DNA from: Desulfuromonas acetexigens
Lineage (GTDB): Bacteria > Desulfobacterota > Desulfuromonadia > Desulfuromonadales > Trichloromonadaceae
Direction: 5' to 3'
Assembly: GCF_900111775.1 (NCBI RefSeq)
Contig: NZ_FOJJ01000037.1
Location: 186,001-250,000, forward strand
Length of the DNA: 64,000 nt
The notes under the pieces were generated by a model, which saw nothing but the letters and a program-made list of their open reading frames with translations, made no database searches and had not been told where the DNA came from. The position numbers and the translations under genes were made by a program. Below are positions 23,062 through 32,969 of the stretch, in pieces (the first letter of the stretch is position 1; the number at the start of each line of letters is the position of its first letter).

Positions 23062-24589
23062 TAGTCGTCTCTGAAAAATGTTAAGTATTCGAAATTAAAT
23101 GTTTAATTCGCTGTTTATGATTGATAAAATCACCGGAAAGAAGAGTTCACACTCCAATTTCTGGTGATTTCATGAAGCCAAAGAAGCCGCAACCGCAAGA
23201 TCAGGCCGAACTGTTTCGATCGCGCCTTGACCAGATCCTTGACAGGAACCATCCGCTGTTCGTATTGGCCAACCAGATCGACTGGTCCGTGTTCGACCAG
23301 ACGTTTGGCCGGTTGTATGCCGACAAAGGGCGTCCGGCATTGCCGACCCGGTTAATGGTCGGGCTGCACTACTTGAAGCACGCCTTCGACGAGAGCGACG
23401 AATCGGTGGTGGCTCGGTTGCTGGAGAACCCCTACTGGCAATATTTCTGCGGGTTCGAGTTCTTCATCCATCGCCTGCCCCTCGATCCGAGTTCCTTGGT
23501 GCGCTGGCGCAAGCGGATCGGCCCGAAAAACATGGAGCCGTTGTTTGGCGAGACGTTGGAGACGGCCAAGCGCGGCGAACATCTGACCGAGTCGCACCTG
23601 GAGCGGGTCAACGTCGACACCACGGTGCAGGAGAAGGCGATCGCCTATCCGACAGACGCCCGGCTGCAGCACAAGGCGCGGGTGCTCCTGGTCAAGGCGG
23701 CGAAGAAGCGCGGCATTCCGTTACGGCAGAGCTACCTTCGCCTCGGCAAGACCGCCCTGATCATGGCCGGCCGCTATGCCCATGCTCGGCAGATGCGGCG
23801 GGCGAAAGCAGAACAGAAGAAGATCAAGAACTACCTGGGTCGGGTGTATCGCAACCTCCTGCGCAACTGTCCGCAGCCGGACGAAGAGCTGGCGGAGTTG
23901 CTGCATCTGACCAAAAGGCTGCTGACCCAGAAGCGTAACGACAAAGACAAACTGTACAGCCTGCACGCCCCCGAGGTGGAGTGCATCAGCAAGGGCAAGG
24001 CCCACAAGAAATACGAGTTCGGCTGCAAGGTGTCGGTGGCGACAACGTCCAAGGACAACTGGATCGTCAGCGTGGAGGCGCTGCACGGCAATCCGTTCGA
24101 CGGCCACACCCTCAAAGGCGCCCTGCAACAGATCCGGCGCCTCGTTGGCTGGGAGGCCGAAAATGCCTACGTGGACAAGGGTTACAAGGGCAACCCGAAG
24201 CAACTGGGCGCAACCAACGTTCACCTGGCCAATCGACGGAAAAAGAGCATGAAGCCGAGTGAGTGGCGCTGGTTCAAGCGGCGATCCGCCATTGAGCCGG
24301 TCATTGGCCACATGAAGCAGGACAACCGGATGGATCGCAACTATCTCAAGGGTACCGACGGCGACAAGATGAATGCCATCCTGGCCGCCTGCGGCTTCAA
24401 CCTGAGAAAGCTTCTGCGGGCTCTTCTTTGGCTTGTTTTCAAAGAACTGGACCGACTCAAATCGTTGCTGATGTTGCTCAAACGAGCCGGTTGGGTCGCC
24501 AGGGAACGGATACGGTCACCTGGGTTCAACATGGAATTCCCTTCGGGTATCGCCTGAAGGCGAAATTTCGAATTTTTCAGGGACGACTA
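23062..24589 (+). mobile_element. IS5-like insertion sequence, complete
   Basis: Terminal inverted repeats are TAGTCGTCTCTGAAAAAT (23062-23079) and ATTTTTCAGGGACGACTA (24572-24589), 17 of 18 positions matching. The interior holds one intact transposase gene. Both ends begin with TA, so the element proper may be 23064-24587 with a duplicated TA target. Shared TTCGAAATT blocks lie just inside each end. The element looks intact and potentially mobile. Confidence 0.88.
23172..24557 (+). CDS. IS5-family DDE transposase
   Basis: 461 residues with an N-terminal DUF772-type region (LPTRLMVGLHYLKHAFDESDESVVARLLENPYWQYFCG) and a DDE catalytic domain: VNVDTTVQEK (first Asp), NAYVDKGYKG (second Asp) and RRSAIEPVIGHMKQDNRMDRNYLKG (Glu). 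It cuts and joins the IS ends. ATG 23172 is the first sensible start after the left inverted repeat. No frameshift or stop, so the enzyme is probably active. Confidence 0.93.
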   Translation: MKPKKPQPQDQAELFRSRLDQILDRNHPLFVLANQIDWSVFDQTFGRLYADKGRPALPTRLMVGLHYLKHAFDESDESVVARLLENPYWQYFCGFEFFIHRLPLDPSSLVRWRKRIGPKNMEPLFGETLETAKRGEHLTESHLERVNVDTTVQEKAIAYPTDARLQHKARVLLVKAAKKRGIPLRQSYLRLGKTALIMAGRYAHARQMRRAKAEQKKIKNYLGRVYRNLLRNCPQPDEELAELLHLTKRLLTQKRNDKDKLYSLHAPEVECISKGKAHKKYEFGCKVSVATTSKDNWIVSVEALHGNPFDGHTLKGALQQIRRLVGWEAENAYVDKGYKGNPKQLGATNVHLANRRKKSMKPSEWRWFKRRSAIEPVIGHMKQDNRMDRNYLKGTDGDKMNAILAACGFNLRKLLRALLWLVFKELDRLKSLLMLLKRAGWVARERIRSPGFNMEFPSGIA

Positions 24590-24655
24590 TGTATTCAAAA
24601 CCAAACTGGAAAAGTCACATGACCCCTTTTCCCCGCAAATCTCGGATGGCTCGAA

Positions 24656-25264
24656 ATGGATCACTCCACCATTGCCTCTGCCTATAATTCACTGGCCGAA
24701 CGCTGGCTGGACGAGCGGTTTGGTCGGACTGACGGCGTTCGCCAACACGAGCGTGCCCTGGCCTTTCTTGACGACGGCAGCGAAGGCTGGGCGCTTAATG
24801 TCGGCTGCGGCTGCAATACTCGCTTCAACCCTATGCTGCGCGATCGCGGGTTGCGGATCGAGGGCATCGATATCTCCGAGCGTATGATTGAATTGGCCAG
24901 AGTCGCCGATCCCGCTGTCCTTCTGCATCATGCCGACGTCTGCGGCTGGCGCCCCCAGCGCACCTATCGCTTCATCTCGGCCTGGGACAGCATTTGGCAT
25001 GTCCGACTTGAAGAACAACGACCGTTGCTGCTGAAACTCATGCATGCCCTGGAGGCCGGAGGCGTCTTTATCTTTTCCGCGGGGGGGCTTGATCATGCGG
25101 ACGAGCACGTCGACTCGGCAATGGGGCCTCCCCTCTATTACAGCACGCTCGGGATCCCGGGCCTGCTCGACGTCATCAAGGAAGCGGGGTGCCTTTGCCG
25201 GCACCTCGAATTCGATCAGTATCCGTTGAAGCATCTCGTCGTCATGGCTCAACGGCCCGCCTGA
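24656..25264 (+). CDS. Class I SAM-dependent methyltransferase
   Basis: The 202-residue protein has the SAM-binding motif LNVGCGCNTRF, the acidic IEGIDISERMIELA strand end and a later AWDSIWHV motif. Substrate unknown; the tight size suggests a small-molecule methyltransferase of the UbiE/Methyltransf_11 kind. It stands alone between the IS element and a terminator, about 65 bases after the IS end. Confidence 0.85.
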   Translation: MDHSTIASAYNSLAERWLDERFGRTDGVRQHERALAFLDDGSEGWALNVGCGCNTRFNPMLRDRGLRIEGIDISERMIELARVADPAVLLHHADVCGWRPQRTYRFISAWDSIWHVRLEEQRPLLLKLMHALEAGGVFIFSAGGLDHADEHVDSAMGPPLYYSTLGIPGLLDVIKEAGCLCRHLEFDQYPLKHLVVMAQRPA

Positions 25265-25342
25265 CCGCCATCCGGATTCGCTTTATTTTCCCATTGCTTC
25301 GCGCCTCCCCCCCATGCTAGTTTTTAACCATCGGACAACTTC

Positions 25343-25372
25343 GGCCGGGCTGGTTCGCGCCCCGGCCTTTTT
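25343..25372 (+). terminator. Rho-independent terminator
   Basis: Stem GGCCGGG/CCCGGCC with an 11-base loop followed by T5, after the methyltransferase gene and just ahead of the U32 gene. Confidence 0.88.
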
Positions 25373-25387
25373 CATTTCAGGCATTTC

Positions 25388-27763
25388 ATGACCCCTCCCG
25401 TTAAACCCGAACTGCTCGCCCCCTGCGGTAGCCTCGAAGCCTTCTTCGCCGCCATGGAAAGCGGCGCTGATGCCGTCTACGCCGGGCTCAAGGAGTTTTC
25501 CGCCCGGGCCAAGGCGAAGAACTTTTCCCTGACCGACATGGAGCGGATGCTCGCCTACGCCCACCAGCGCGGGCGCAAGGTCTACGTCACCCTCAACACC
25601 CTGGTCAAGGAAGCGGAGCTGCCGCAGCTGGTCGACACCCTCGCGGCACTGGAAGCGATGGGGATCGACGCGGTGATTTTGCAGGATCTGGCGGTCTGGC
25701 GGCTGGCGAAGGAGCACTTTCCCGGGATCGAGCTGCACGCCTCGACGCAGATGACGGTGCACAACGCCGCCGGGGTGCGGATGCTGGAGAAGATGGGTTT
25801 TACCCGGGGCGTGCTGGCCCGAGAACTCTCCCTGGCGGAGATCGCCGCGATCCGCGCCCAAACCACCCTGGAGCTGGAGCACTTCATCCACGGCGCCCTC
25901 TGTTTCTGCTTTTCCGGCCAGTGCTATTTTTCCTCCTTTCTCGGCGGCAAGAGCGGCAACCGCGGGCGCTGCGCCCAGCCATGCCGCCGCCGCTACCGCT
26001 ATCGCCAGAACGACGGCTACTATTTTTCCCCCAACGACCTCTCGGCCATCGACCTCTTGCCGCAGTTGCGCGAAGCCGGGGTCATCAGCTTCAAGATCGA
26101 AGGGAGGATGAAGAGCGCCGAGTACGTCGCCAACGTCGTCGGCGCCTACCGGCTGGCCCTCGACGCCCCCGCCACCAAACGGGCGGAGGCGGTCAAGGAG
26201 GCCAAGCAGCTGCTCAAGTCTTCCTTCGGGCGGCCGCCGACCAAGGGCTTTCTCCCCGGCGGCATCCCCACCGACATCGCCGTCCCCTCGATCAAGGGGG
26301 CGACCGGGCAGTTGCTCGGCGAGGTCGCGGCGGTGCGCGGCGGCGATGTCTCCTTCAAAACCCGCGACCGGCTGCACGTCGGCGACCGCCTGCGCATCCA
26401 GCCGAAGAGCGACCAGGCCGGCACCGCCTTTACCGTGAAGAGCCTGCTGCTCGGACGCAACCCAGTGAAAAAGGTCAATGCCGACAGCTACGTCACCGTC
26501 CCCTCCCCCTTTTCCGGGATTTTCAAGGTCGGCGACGGGGTCTTCAAGGTCTCTTCGGAGCAGGCCTTCACCATGAGCGAGGTCGCCTGCCGGCGCAAGC
26601 TGGAGGCGGTGCGCCGGGAACCGGCTCCGGTCGACCTGGAGCTGTCCGTCAGCGCCGAGCGCATGCACATCGTCGGGTCCTGCGGCGCCATCCGCGTCGA
26701 AGGGGACTACCCGCTGGAGAGCTACCCGGCCGGGGACTCCTCGCTGACTCCCGAGATCTTAAGGGGGGTCTTCGCAAAGGCCGCGGACGAGCCCTTCGCC
26801 CTGCGCGATTTGACCACCGGGGAACTGCCGGCGGTGGTCATCCCGCCCAAGCGGCTCAAGGAGATCCGCCGTGATTTCTACCAGGCGCTGCGCCGGGAAG
26901 CGGAAGAGCGCCGGGGGCGGGTGCGCCGCGAGCATCGCCAGGCGGCCCTGGCCGACTTGCTCCCCGCCGCGCCGCGCCGCGCCGCCGAGGAACGGCGGAT
27001 CAGCGTCGCCATCCGCGACAGCCGCGACGCCCAGTTGCTTAATGACTCGGCCGTCGATCGCCTGATCCTCCCCCTGACCCCGGGCAACGTCCAGGAGTCA
27101 GGCCGTCTGGGCAAGCGCGGCGACGACCGGGGGGAACAGATCGTCTGGGATATTCCCTTCATCATTTTCGATCACCAGTGGGATGGCTACCGCGCCACCG
27201 TCCGCGAGCTGGTGAACCGGGGCTTTCTTTCTTTCCGCCTCAACAATCTCGCCCATTTCGAACTCTTCGCCGGGCTGGAGGGGCTCCTGCTGAGCACCAG
27301 TTACCGGCTTTATGCCCTCAACAGCCAGGCCCTTCTCGCCTGGAAGGAACTGGGCGCCGGAGAAGCGGCCCTGTACATCGAGGATGACCGTGACAATCTG
27401 GGTGACATCCTGCAACGCCCCGTCGGCATGCCCTTGGGGATGGTGGTTTACGCCTCGGTACCGCTCATCACTTCGCGCATCCCGATCAAAGGGGTGCGCG
27501 GCGACACGCCGGTGGTCTCCGACCGGGGGGACACCTACCGGGTGCACAAATCGGGGGATTTGACGGTGCTGACCTCGGAAACGGACTTCTCCCTTTTGGG
27601 TCGCCTCCCCGAACTGCAAGGGCTCGGCTGCGGCCGCTTCACCCTGGAACTGGGGCATCTCGGCCCTTTCTCGCCCAAAGGCAAGCAGGTCATGGAGGCG
27701 CTGAAGAAGGGACAGGCGCTGCCGGGGACGACCCTCTTCAACTATGAGTCGGGGATGGAATAG
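25388..27763 (+). CDS. U32-family protein (RNA hydroxylation type) with DUF3656 region
   Basis: A 791-residue U32 protein. The N-terminal half has PELLAPCGSLEAFFAAMESGADAVYAGL, FPGIELHASTQMTVHN and the family signature ELEHFIHGALCFCFSGQCYFSSFLGG with SGNRGRCAQPCRRRY; these Cys are thought to bind an Fe-S cluster. A long C-terminal part (about 330-790) corresponds to the DUF3656-containing forms. Characterised relatives (RlhA, TrhP) hydroxylate rRNA or tRNA bases in E. coli; the older name collagenase-like peptidase is misleading. The target RNA here cannot be assigned. It leads a four-gene run including lemA. Confidence 0.88.
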   Translation: MTPPVKPELLAPCGSLEAFFAAMESGADAVYAGLKEFSARAKAKNFSLTDMERMLAYAHQRGRKVYVTLNTLVKEAELPQLVDTLAALEAMGIDAVILQDLAVWRLAKEHFPGIELHASTQMTVHNAAGVRMLEKMGFTRGVLARELSLAEIAAIRAQTTLELEHFIHGALCFCFSGQCYFSSFLGGKSGNRGRCAQPCRRRYRYRQNDGYYFSPNDLSAIDLLPQLREAGVISFKIEGRMKSAEYVANVVGAYRLALDAPATKRAEAVKEAKQLLKSSFGRPPTKGFLPGGIPTDIAVPSIKGATGQLLGEVAAVRGGDVSFKTRDRLHVGDRLRIQPKSDQAGTAFTVKSLLLGRNPVKKVNADSYVTVPSPFSGIFKVGDGVFKVSSEQAFTMSEVACRRKLEAVRREPAPVDLELSVSAERMHIVGSCGAIRVEGDYPLESYPAGDSSLTPEILRGVFAKAADEPFALRDLTTGELPAVVIPPKRLKEIRRDFYQALRREAEERRGRVRREHRQAALADLLPAAPRRAAEERRISVAIRDSRDAQLLNDSAVDRLILPLTPGNVQESGRLGKRGDDRGEQIVWDIPFIIFDHQWDGYRATVRELVNRGFLSFRLNNLAHFELFAGLEGLLLSTSYRLYALNSQALLAWKELGAGEAALYIEDDRDNLGDILQRPVGMPLGMVVYASVPLITSRIPIKGVRGDTPVVSDRGDTYRVHKSGDLTVLTSETDFSLLGRLPELQGLGCGRFTLELGHLGPFSPKGKQVMEALKKGQALPGTTLFNYESGME

Positions 27764-27781
27764 GGAGGCGGAGGGGAGAGG

Positions 27782-29761
27782 ATGTCCAAGGAGCGGAATC
27801 GGCTGCTGATCGTCAACAAGGTCTCGCCGGGAGCGGAGGGGCTCGAAAGCCTGCCGGCGACGCTGGCGAAGCGTTTCGGCCTCGACGCCTTTGCCGCCCG
27901 CCAGCGCCTGCTCGGCCAGGGGATTGCCCTGCTCGCCAACGGCCCCGACGAAACCCTCGAAAAGATCACGCCGCTCTTGACGGAACAGGGCATCGAGCAC
28001 TGGCTGGTCGATCCGACCCCGCCGCGCTTCGCCCCGGCGCGGGTGCAGGGTTTCCGCCTCGGCGGCGAAAGCCTGACCTTTCTCACCGGCGAAAAGGAAG
28101 TATCCCTCGACGGCGAATCGCGGGTGCTTGGCGTTCTCGCCGATCTCAGCGGCGCCGTGGTCGACCGCGACCTCAAGCGCCTGCTGGTGCAGACCGCCTA
28201 TCGCGGCGCCGATGCCCTGAGCCGCCTCGACGACGACGAAATCTTCAAGACCGCACTGCAGCATCAGCCGATCCTCGACCTCTATCTGCTCGATGCCGAC
28301 TACCGGGTGCGATCCGGGGTGCGCATCTTCGCAGGACGCTTCGATCCCCAAGGGCTGGAAGAACACAAGAGCTATAGTGTCGCCGGCAATCTCAAGGCGA
28401 TTCTGCGCCTGATCCGGGAGCGCGCCGACGACTTCCAGTTGCGCTGCGATTTCGGTCTCGCGGCTCTTCCCGGTTGCGCCCTGAAGCGGGTGCCGCCCGG
28501 GGAGGCGCCGGGGCGGGAACAGCTCGCCCCCCTGACCCGCTTCGGCTGGCTGATGGCCGACCTGTGGCGTCACCAGATCGCCGCCGAGGAAGCAAGTCGG
28601 ACCGCGTCAGCCGAGATTCCGGCCACCCTCACCGCCCTGATCGGCGGACCGGCTGCGGCGGTGGTCGCCACGGCCGCCGGGGTCAAGCTGCCGGGGATGG
28701 AGGAAGTGGCCGCGGCCCTGGGGGAAGACGCCGCCAAACCGGCTCCGACGGCGCAAGGCGTGCCCCTGCCCCTGCCCGAAGAACTGCCGCCGCTGCGGCG
28801 CCATTCCCGACGACTGCTGCTGCGGATTTTTCTGGTGGCGATGGGCGTGGGCATGGCCCTCTTCGGCGTCATCGGCGAGACGGTGACCGCGCTGGTTCGC
28901 CAAGGGATGCGCAATGGCCTGCTCCCTGCCCTCTTTGCCGGGGGCGCTTTCTGGGGGGGCTTCTACTACCTGCGGCTGAAGCGCCATCTGGAAAATCTGC
29001 CGACCAGCAAGGCTCGCTCAGTGGCGCTGGGGCTGGTCGAGGTTCACGGCCGGGCGCGACGCACATATGCCGTGGTCTCGCCCATGACCCAGCAGCCCTG
29101 CGTCTTTTACCGCCTGCGCAAGCTGCGGCGCAATCACGAAAACCAGAGTTGGGAGGAGGTCAGCACCACCGACTGCGGGCCGATCCCCTTTGCGGTCGAG
29201 GACGACACCGGCCGCCTCACCGTCGATCCCCGGGGCGCCGTCCTCAAACCCCGCCACCGTCAGGAAGGACTGCCCGGCCAGATGAGCATGTTGCTGATGG
29301 CCTCGTCCGTCTCCGATCCGACGGAAAAATGGATCGAGGAGATCATTCCCGAGGGCGCCCCGGTTTACGTCGTCGGTTACGCTTCCGCTCCCCGACCGGC
29401 GGCAAGCAGCCTGCGGGAACGAACCCTCGCCGCCCTGCGCGAACTGAAACAGAACCGCCACCTGATGAACCGCTATGATGCCGACGGTGACGGCCGCATC
29501 AGCGCCGACGAATGGCAGGCCGCCCGCGAGGAGGTCGAAGAGCGGGTGCTGCGCCAGTCCCTGGCGACAGCGGACGAAGACGGCCCCCGGCCGTCGTCGG
29601 TGGTGATCGGCCGCCCGGCACGGCGGGATCTGCCCTTCATCATCGCCGAAACCGAGTCGGAAGCCCATCTCACCCGGGGCTACGGCGTGCTCAGCGCGGT
29701 CTTTTTAATTCTTGGCCTGGGGTTGGCGGTGCTCGCGCTGACCCGGCTGGTTGATTTTTAA
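27782..29761 (+). CDS. Membrane protein with GIDE-like domain and EF-hand
   Basis: 659 residues. The N-terminal 330 residues contain two regions with no recognised fold. Two TMs follow (about 343-371 and 380-400), then a GIDE-like domain (about 410-525) with GLVEVHGRARRTYAVVSPMTQQPCVFYR, WEEVSTTDCGPIPFAVEDDTGRLTVDP, then a perfect EF-hand loop DADGDGRISADE (566-577) and a C-terminal TM. GIDE domains occur next to LemA, encoded immediately downstream. Function unknown; the EF-hand makes Ca2+ binding likely. GGAGAGG precedes the ATG. Confidence 0.75.
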   Translation: MSKERNRLLIVNKVSPGAEGLESLPATLAKRFGLDAFAARQRLLGQGIALLANGPDETLEKITPLLTEQGIEHWLVDPTPPRFAPARVQGFRLGGESLTFLTGEKEVSLDGESRVLGVLADLSGAVVDRDLKRLLVQTAYRGADALSRLDDDEIFKTALQHQPILDLYLLDADYRVRSGVRIFAGRFDPQGLEEHKSYSVAGNLKAILRLIRERADDFQLRCDFGLAALPGCALKRVPPGEAPGREQLAPLTRFGWLMADLWRHQIAAEEASRTASAEIPATLTALIGGPAAAVVATAAGVKLPGMEEVAAALGEDAAKPAPTAQGVPLPLPEELPPLRRHSRRLLLRIFLVAMGVGMALFGVIGETVTALVRQGMRNGLLPALFAGGAFWGGFYYLRLKRHLENLPTSKARSVALGLVEVHGRARRTYAVVSPMTQQPCVFYRLRKLRRNHENQSWEEVSTTDCGPIPFAVEDDTGRLTVDPRGAVLKPRHRQEGLPGQMSMLLMASSVSDPTEKWIEEIIPEGAPVYVVGYASAPRPAASSLRERTLAALRELKQNRHLMNRYDADGDGRISADEWQAAREEVEERVLRQSLATADEDGPRPSSVVIGRPARRDLPFIIAETESEAHLTRGYGVLSAVFLILGLGLAVLALTRLVDF

Positions 29762-29791
29762 CTCTTTTCACCACTCTGCAAGGAGGCACTC

Positions 29792-30361
29792 ATGACCCTC
29801 TGGATCCCCCTCGGCGTCATCCTGCTCGTTCTGGTGTTGCTTATCCTCTACGTCATCGTCGTTTACAACGGCCTGGTGACGCTGAAGAACAACATCGACA
29901 AGGCCTGGAGCAACATCGACGTGCTACTCAAGCAACGCTTCGACGAACTGCCCAAGCTGATCAAGGTCTGCGAAGGCTACATGCAACACGAACGGCAGAC
30001 CCTCGAAGCGGTGGTCAAGGCCCGCTCGATGATCGCCAATGCCCAGGGGGATCAGGAGCAGCTTGCCGCCCAGAACGCCCTGACCGACACCCTGCGTTCC
30101 CTCTTCATGGTCGTCGAGCGCTACCCCGAGCTCAAGGCCGACAAGGTCTTCAAGCAGCTCAGCACGCGCATCACCGAGATCGAAGAGATGATCGCCGACC
30201 GCCGCGAGCTCTACAACGAGTCGGTGAACCTCTACAACATCCGCATCGAGCAGTTCCCCGACGTGCTTGTCGCCCGCCTCTTCAATTTCGCCAACCGCGA
30301 GTTGTGGCGGATCGATCCGGCCCACCGCGCCGATGTGGCGGTCGAGTTCCGCGCCAACTGA
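29792..30361 (+). CDS. lemA: LemA family protein
   Basis: 189 residues: N-terminal TM (about 3-24), then YNGLVTLKNNIDKAWSNIDVLLKQRFDELPKLI and the family's long helices, ending YNIRIEQFPDVLVARLFNFANRELWRID. LemA proteins sit in the inner membrane with a short N-terminus outside. Their role is unresolved. A GIDE-like membrane protein is encoded 30 bases upstream, a conserved association. AAGGAGG precedes the ATG. Confidence 0.93.
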   Translation: MTLWIPLGVILLVLVLLILYVIVVYNGLVTLKNNIDKAWSNIDVLLKQRFDELPKLIKVCEGYMQHERQTLEAVVKARSMIANAQGDQEQLAAQNALTDTLRSLFMVVERYPELKADKVFKQLSTRITEIEEMIADRRELYNESVNLYNIRIEQFPDVLVARLFNFANRELWRIDPAHRADVAVEFRAN

Positions 30362-30406
30362 TTCGGCGAAGGATCGCCGTTCATTTCATCCCCAGGAGGA
30401 AGCCCC

Positions 30407-30697
30407 ATGATCCGACACATCATCTTTTTCAAATTCAAGGCCGACGCCGGCGAGTCCGCCATCGCCGATCTCGAAGCGAGCCTCAACGGCCTGCCCGGGC
30501 TCATCGCCGAGATCCGCGCCTTCAGCTGCGGCCGCGACGTGCTGCGCTCGGCCCGCTCCTACGACCTCGCCCTGGTTGCCGACTTTGACGACCTCGCCGC
30601 CCTCGACCGCTACCAGGTACACCCCGACCACCAGGCGGTCGTGGCCAAGGTCAAGGTGCTGGCCGAAAGCGTGGTCGCCGTCGATTTCGAGTGTTGA
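30407..30697 (+). CDS. Dabb (stress-responsive A/B barrel) protein
   Basis: 96 residues of a single Dabb ferredoxin-like barrel: MIRHIIFFKFKADAG at the start and the conserved YDLALVADFDDLAALDRYQVHPDHQAVV near the end. Such proteins are dimeric; bacterial roles are mostly unknown. Last gene before a bidirectional terminator. AGGAGG precedes the ATG. Confidence 0.88.
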   Translation: MIRHIIFFKFKADAGESAIADLEASLNGLPGLIAEIRAFSCGRDVLRSARSYDLALVADFDDLAALDRYQVHPDHQAVVAKVKVLAESVVAVDFEC

Positions 30698-30721
30698 GCG
30701 AGATCCAAGGCAAAAACGCAA

Positions 30722-30758
30722 AACGGGACCGCTCCCTGGGGAGTCGGTCCCGTTCTTT
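30722..30758. terminator. Bidirectional Rho-independent terminator
   Basis: A perfect 10-bp stem AACGGGACCG/CGGTCCCGTT with a 13-base loop sits between the convergent Dabb and aldehyde dehydrogenase genes; T-rich runs follow on both strands. Confidence 0.9.
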
Positions 30759-30779
30759 CTTGGGGGATGGGGGTGCGCC

Positions 30780-32198
30780 TTAGAGTTGCAGGGATTTGAT
30801 TTCGAGGAACTCCTCCAGCCCGAAGGTGCCGAACTCGCGGCCGTGTCCCGACTGCTTGTAGCCGCCGAAGGGGGCGAGGAGGTTGAAACGGCCGCCATTG
30901 ATGTCGACCTGGCCGGTACGCAGGCGCCGGGCGACCCGTTGCGCCCGCTCCCCGTCCGCCGACCAGACCGCCCCGGCCAGGCCGTAGGGGGAGTCGTTGG
31001 CGATGCGGATCGCTTCCGCTTCGTCCCGATAGGTCAGGATGGAAAGGACCGGGCCGAAGATCTCCTCGCGGGCGATGGTCATGGTCGGCGTCACCCGGCC
31101 GAAGACCGTCGGTTGCACATAGTAGCCGGTCGCCAATCCTTCCGGTGCCTCGGCGCCGCCACAGAGCAGCTCAGCCCCCTCGGCGAGCCCTTTTTGAATG
31201 TACTCCCGCACCCGCTCCCGCTGCACCGCCGAGACCAGCGGCCCGAGCTTGGCCTGGCCGCCCTTCGGGTCGCCGACGGTGAAGCCCCGCGCCCCTTCCG
31301 TCGCCAGACGCGCCGCCTCGTCGTAGCGGCTTTCCGGCACCAGCAGTCGGGTGTGAGCCGAGCAGGTCTGGCCCGAATTGAGGAAGCAGGCGTTCAAGGT
31401 GCCTTTGATCGCCGTCGCCAGGTCGGCATCGTCGAGCACGACCGCCGCCGACTTGCCTCCCAACTCCAGCGCGAGGCGCTTGACCGTCGCGGCGGCCAGC
31501 TCGGAGACCCGCTTGCCGGCGCGGGTCGAGCCGGTGAAGGAGACCATGTCCACCTCGGGATGGGCGGCCAGCACTTCGCCGACCACCGGCCCGGTGCCGC
31601 AGATCAGATTGAAGACCCCCGGCGGGAAACCGGCGGCGTCGATCAGCTCGGCAAGGATGAAGGCGTTGCAGGGGGCGACCTCACTCGGCTTGAGGATCAC
31701 CGTGCAGCCGGCGGCCAGCGCCGGGGCGAGCTTGGCGACGATCTGATGGAGGGGATAGTTCCAGGGGGTGATGCAGGCCACCACTCCCACCGCCTCGCGC
31801 AGCACCAGCGAATTCCCGACGGTCTCCTCGAAGGAAAAATCATCGAGCAGCTTGATGGTGCTCTCCAGTACCGCGATGGGCAGGCCGACCTGCACCCGCT
31901 GGGTCATCTTCAGCGGCATGCCGACCTCATCGGTGATAACCTCGGCCAACTCCTCGGCGCGCTCGCTCAGCCCGTGCCGGAGTTTTTCCAGCAGCGCCTG
32001 GCGTTGCGCGACCGGCGTCGCCGCCCAGCCGTCAAAAGCGCGGCGGGCAGCAGCAATCGCCGCCTCGGCATCTTCGCCGACGCCCGCCGGAATCCGCGCC
32101 ATGACCTGCTCGCTCGCCGGATTGACAACCTCGATCGTTTCCCGGCCCCGGGACTCGACCCAGCGGCCATCGATATAGAACTTCTGGTAATCGCGCAT
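30780..32198 (-). CDS. NAD(P)-dependent aldehyde dehydrogenase
   Basis: 472 residues of the classical ALDH superfamily. Catalytic Cys279 lies in [10 protein letters not shown] and the general base Glu245 in LELGGKSA; Asn147 (PWNYP), Lys170 (LKPSE) and FTGSTRAG complete the NAD and active-site motifs. It oxidises an aldehyde to its acid; the substrate cannot be read from sequence. Single gene, ending at the bidirectional terminator. A frameshifted upp gene lies 58 bases upstream. Confidence 0.93.
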   Translation of the reverse strand: MRDYQKFYIDGRWVESRGRETIEVVNPASEQVMARIPAGVGEDAEAAIAAARRAFDGWAATPVAQRQALLEKLRHGLSERAEELAEVITDEVGMPLKMTQRVQVGLPIAVLESTIKLLDDFSFEETVGNSLVLREAVGVVACITPWNYPLHQIVAKLAPALAAGCTVILKPSEVAPCNAFILAELIDAAGFPPGVFNLICGTGPVVGEVLAAHPEVDMVSFTGSTRAGKRVSELAAATVKRLALELGGKSAAVVLDDADLATAIKGTLNACFLNSGQTCSAHTRLLVPESRYDEAARLATEGARGFTVGDPKGGQAKLGPLVSAVQRERVREYIQKGLAEGAELLCGGAEAPEGLATGYYVQPTVFGRVTPTMTIAREEIFGPVLSILTYRDEAEAIRIANDSPYGLAGAVWSADGERAQRVARRLRTGQVDINGGRFNLLAPFGGYKQSGHGREFGTFGLEEFLEIKSLQL

Positions 32199-32256
32199 GG
32201 CTCTCTCCTGAACTTTTATTGAAAGGGGATGGAACGAAGAAGTCTACCAGCAAAAA

Positions 32257-32878
32257 TTACCGAGTCCCGAAAATTTTGTCCCCGGCATCGCCCAGACCGG
32301 GAAGGATATAGCCCTGTTCGTTCAGACGCTCGTCAACCGCCGCGACGTACAGATCGACATCGGCATGGGCCTGCCGCACCCGCTCGATCCCCTCGGGGGC
32401 GGCGACGAGAAAAAGTCCGCGGATGCTGGTGCAACCGGCGAACTTGAGCATATCGATGGTCGCCACCAAGCTTCCCCCTGTCGCCAGCATCGGATCGACG
32501 ATGAGCGCGCTGCGATGGGCCAGGTTTCCGGCAAGTTTGCGAAAATAGGTGACCGGCTCCAGCGTCTTCTCATCCCGGTAGATGCCCACGACGCTGACCT
32601 TGGCGCTGGGAATGAGATCGAGCACCCCGTCCAACATCCCCAGCCCGGCCCGGAGGATGGGAAAGATGGTAACCTTCTTCCCCTTGATCCGTTCCACCGC
32701 CACCGGCCCGCCCAGCCGCGAATGGTGTGCCGTTCCGTTTCCAGTTGGTCGCCTCATAGGTCAGCAGACGCGCCACCTCCGAAGCCAGCTCGCGGAATTC
32801 CTTGGTGCTGATATTCTGCCGGCGCATCAGCCCCAGCTTGTGCCTGACCAGCGGATGCCCAACCTCGATGACCGCCAT
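32257..32878 (-). pseudogene. upp: Uracil phosphoribosyltransferase, broken by two frameshifts
   Basis: The N-terminal 41 residues ([20 protein letters not shown]... to LLTYEAT) and the C-terminal 155 ([29 protein letters not shown]... to [11 protein letters not shown], including the PRPP motif [10 protein letters not shown]) are normal Upp, but they lie in different frames. Between them (about 32710-32750) a third frame encodes [11 protein letters not shown], so two small deletions are needed: about 4 bases after EAT and one G before GPVAVE. The real ancestor was a normal ~208-residue enzyme for uracil salvage. It is either a recent pseudogene or two clustered assembly errors. Confidence 0.85.
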
Positions 32879-32969
32879 GGTGCCTCCTTTCCCCTTGAAT
32901 CAACCTGCGCTGGCGTCGCTCTTGTCGCGGATTATTCCCGTGAACACCTCCAGGGGGGCGTTGCCGACG

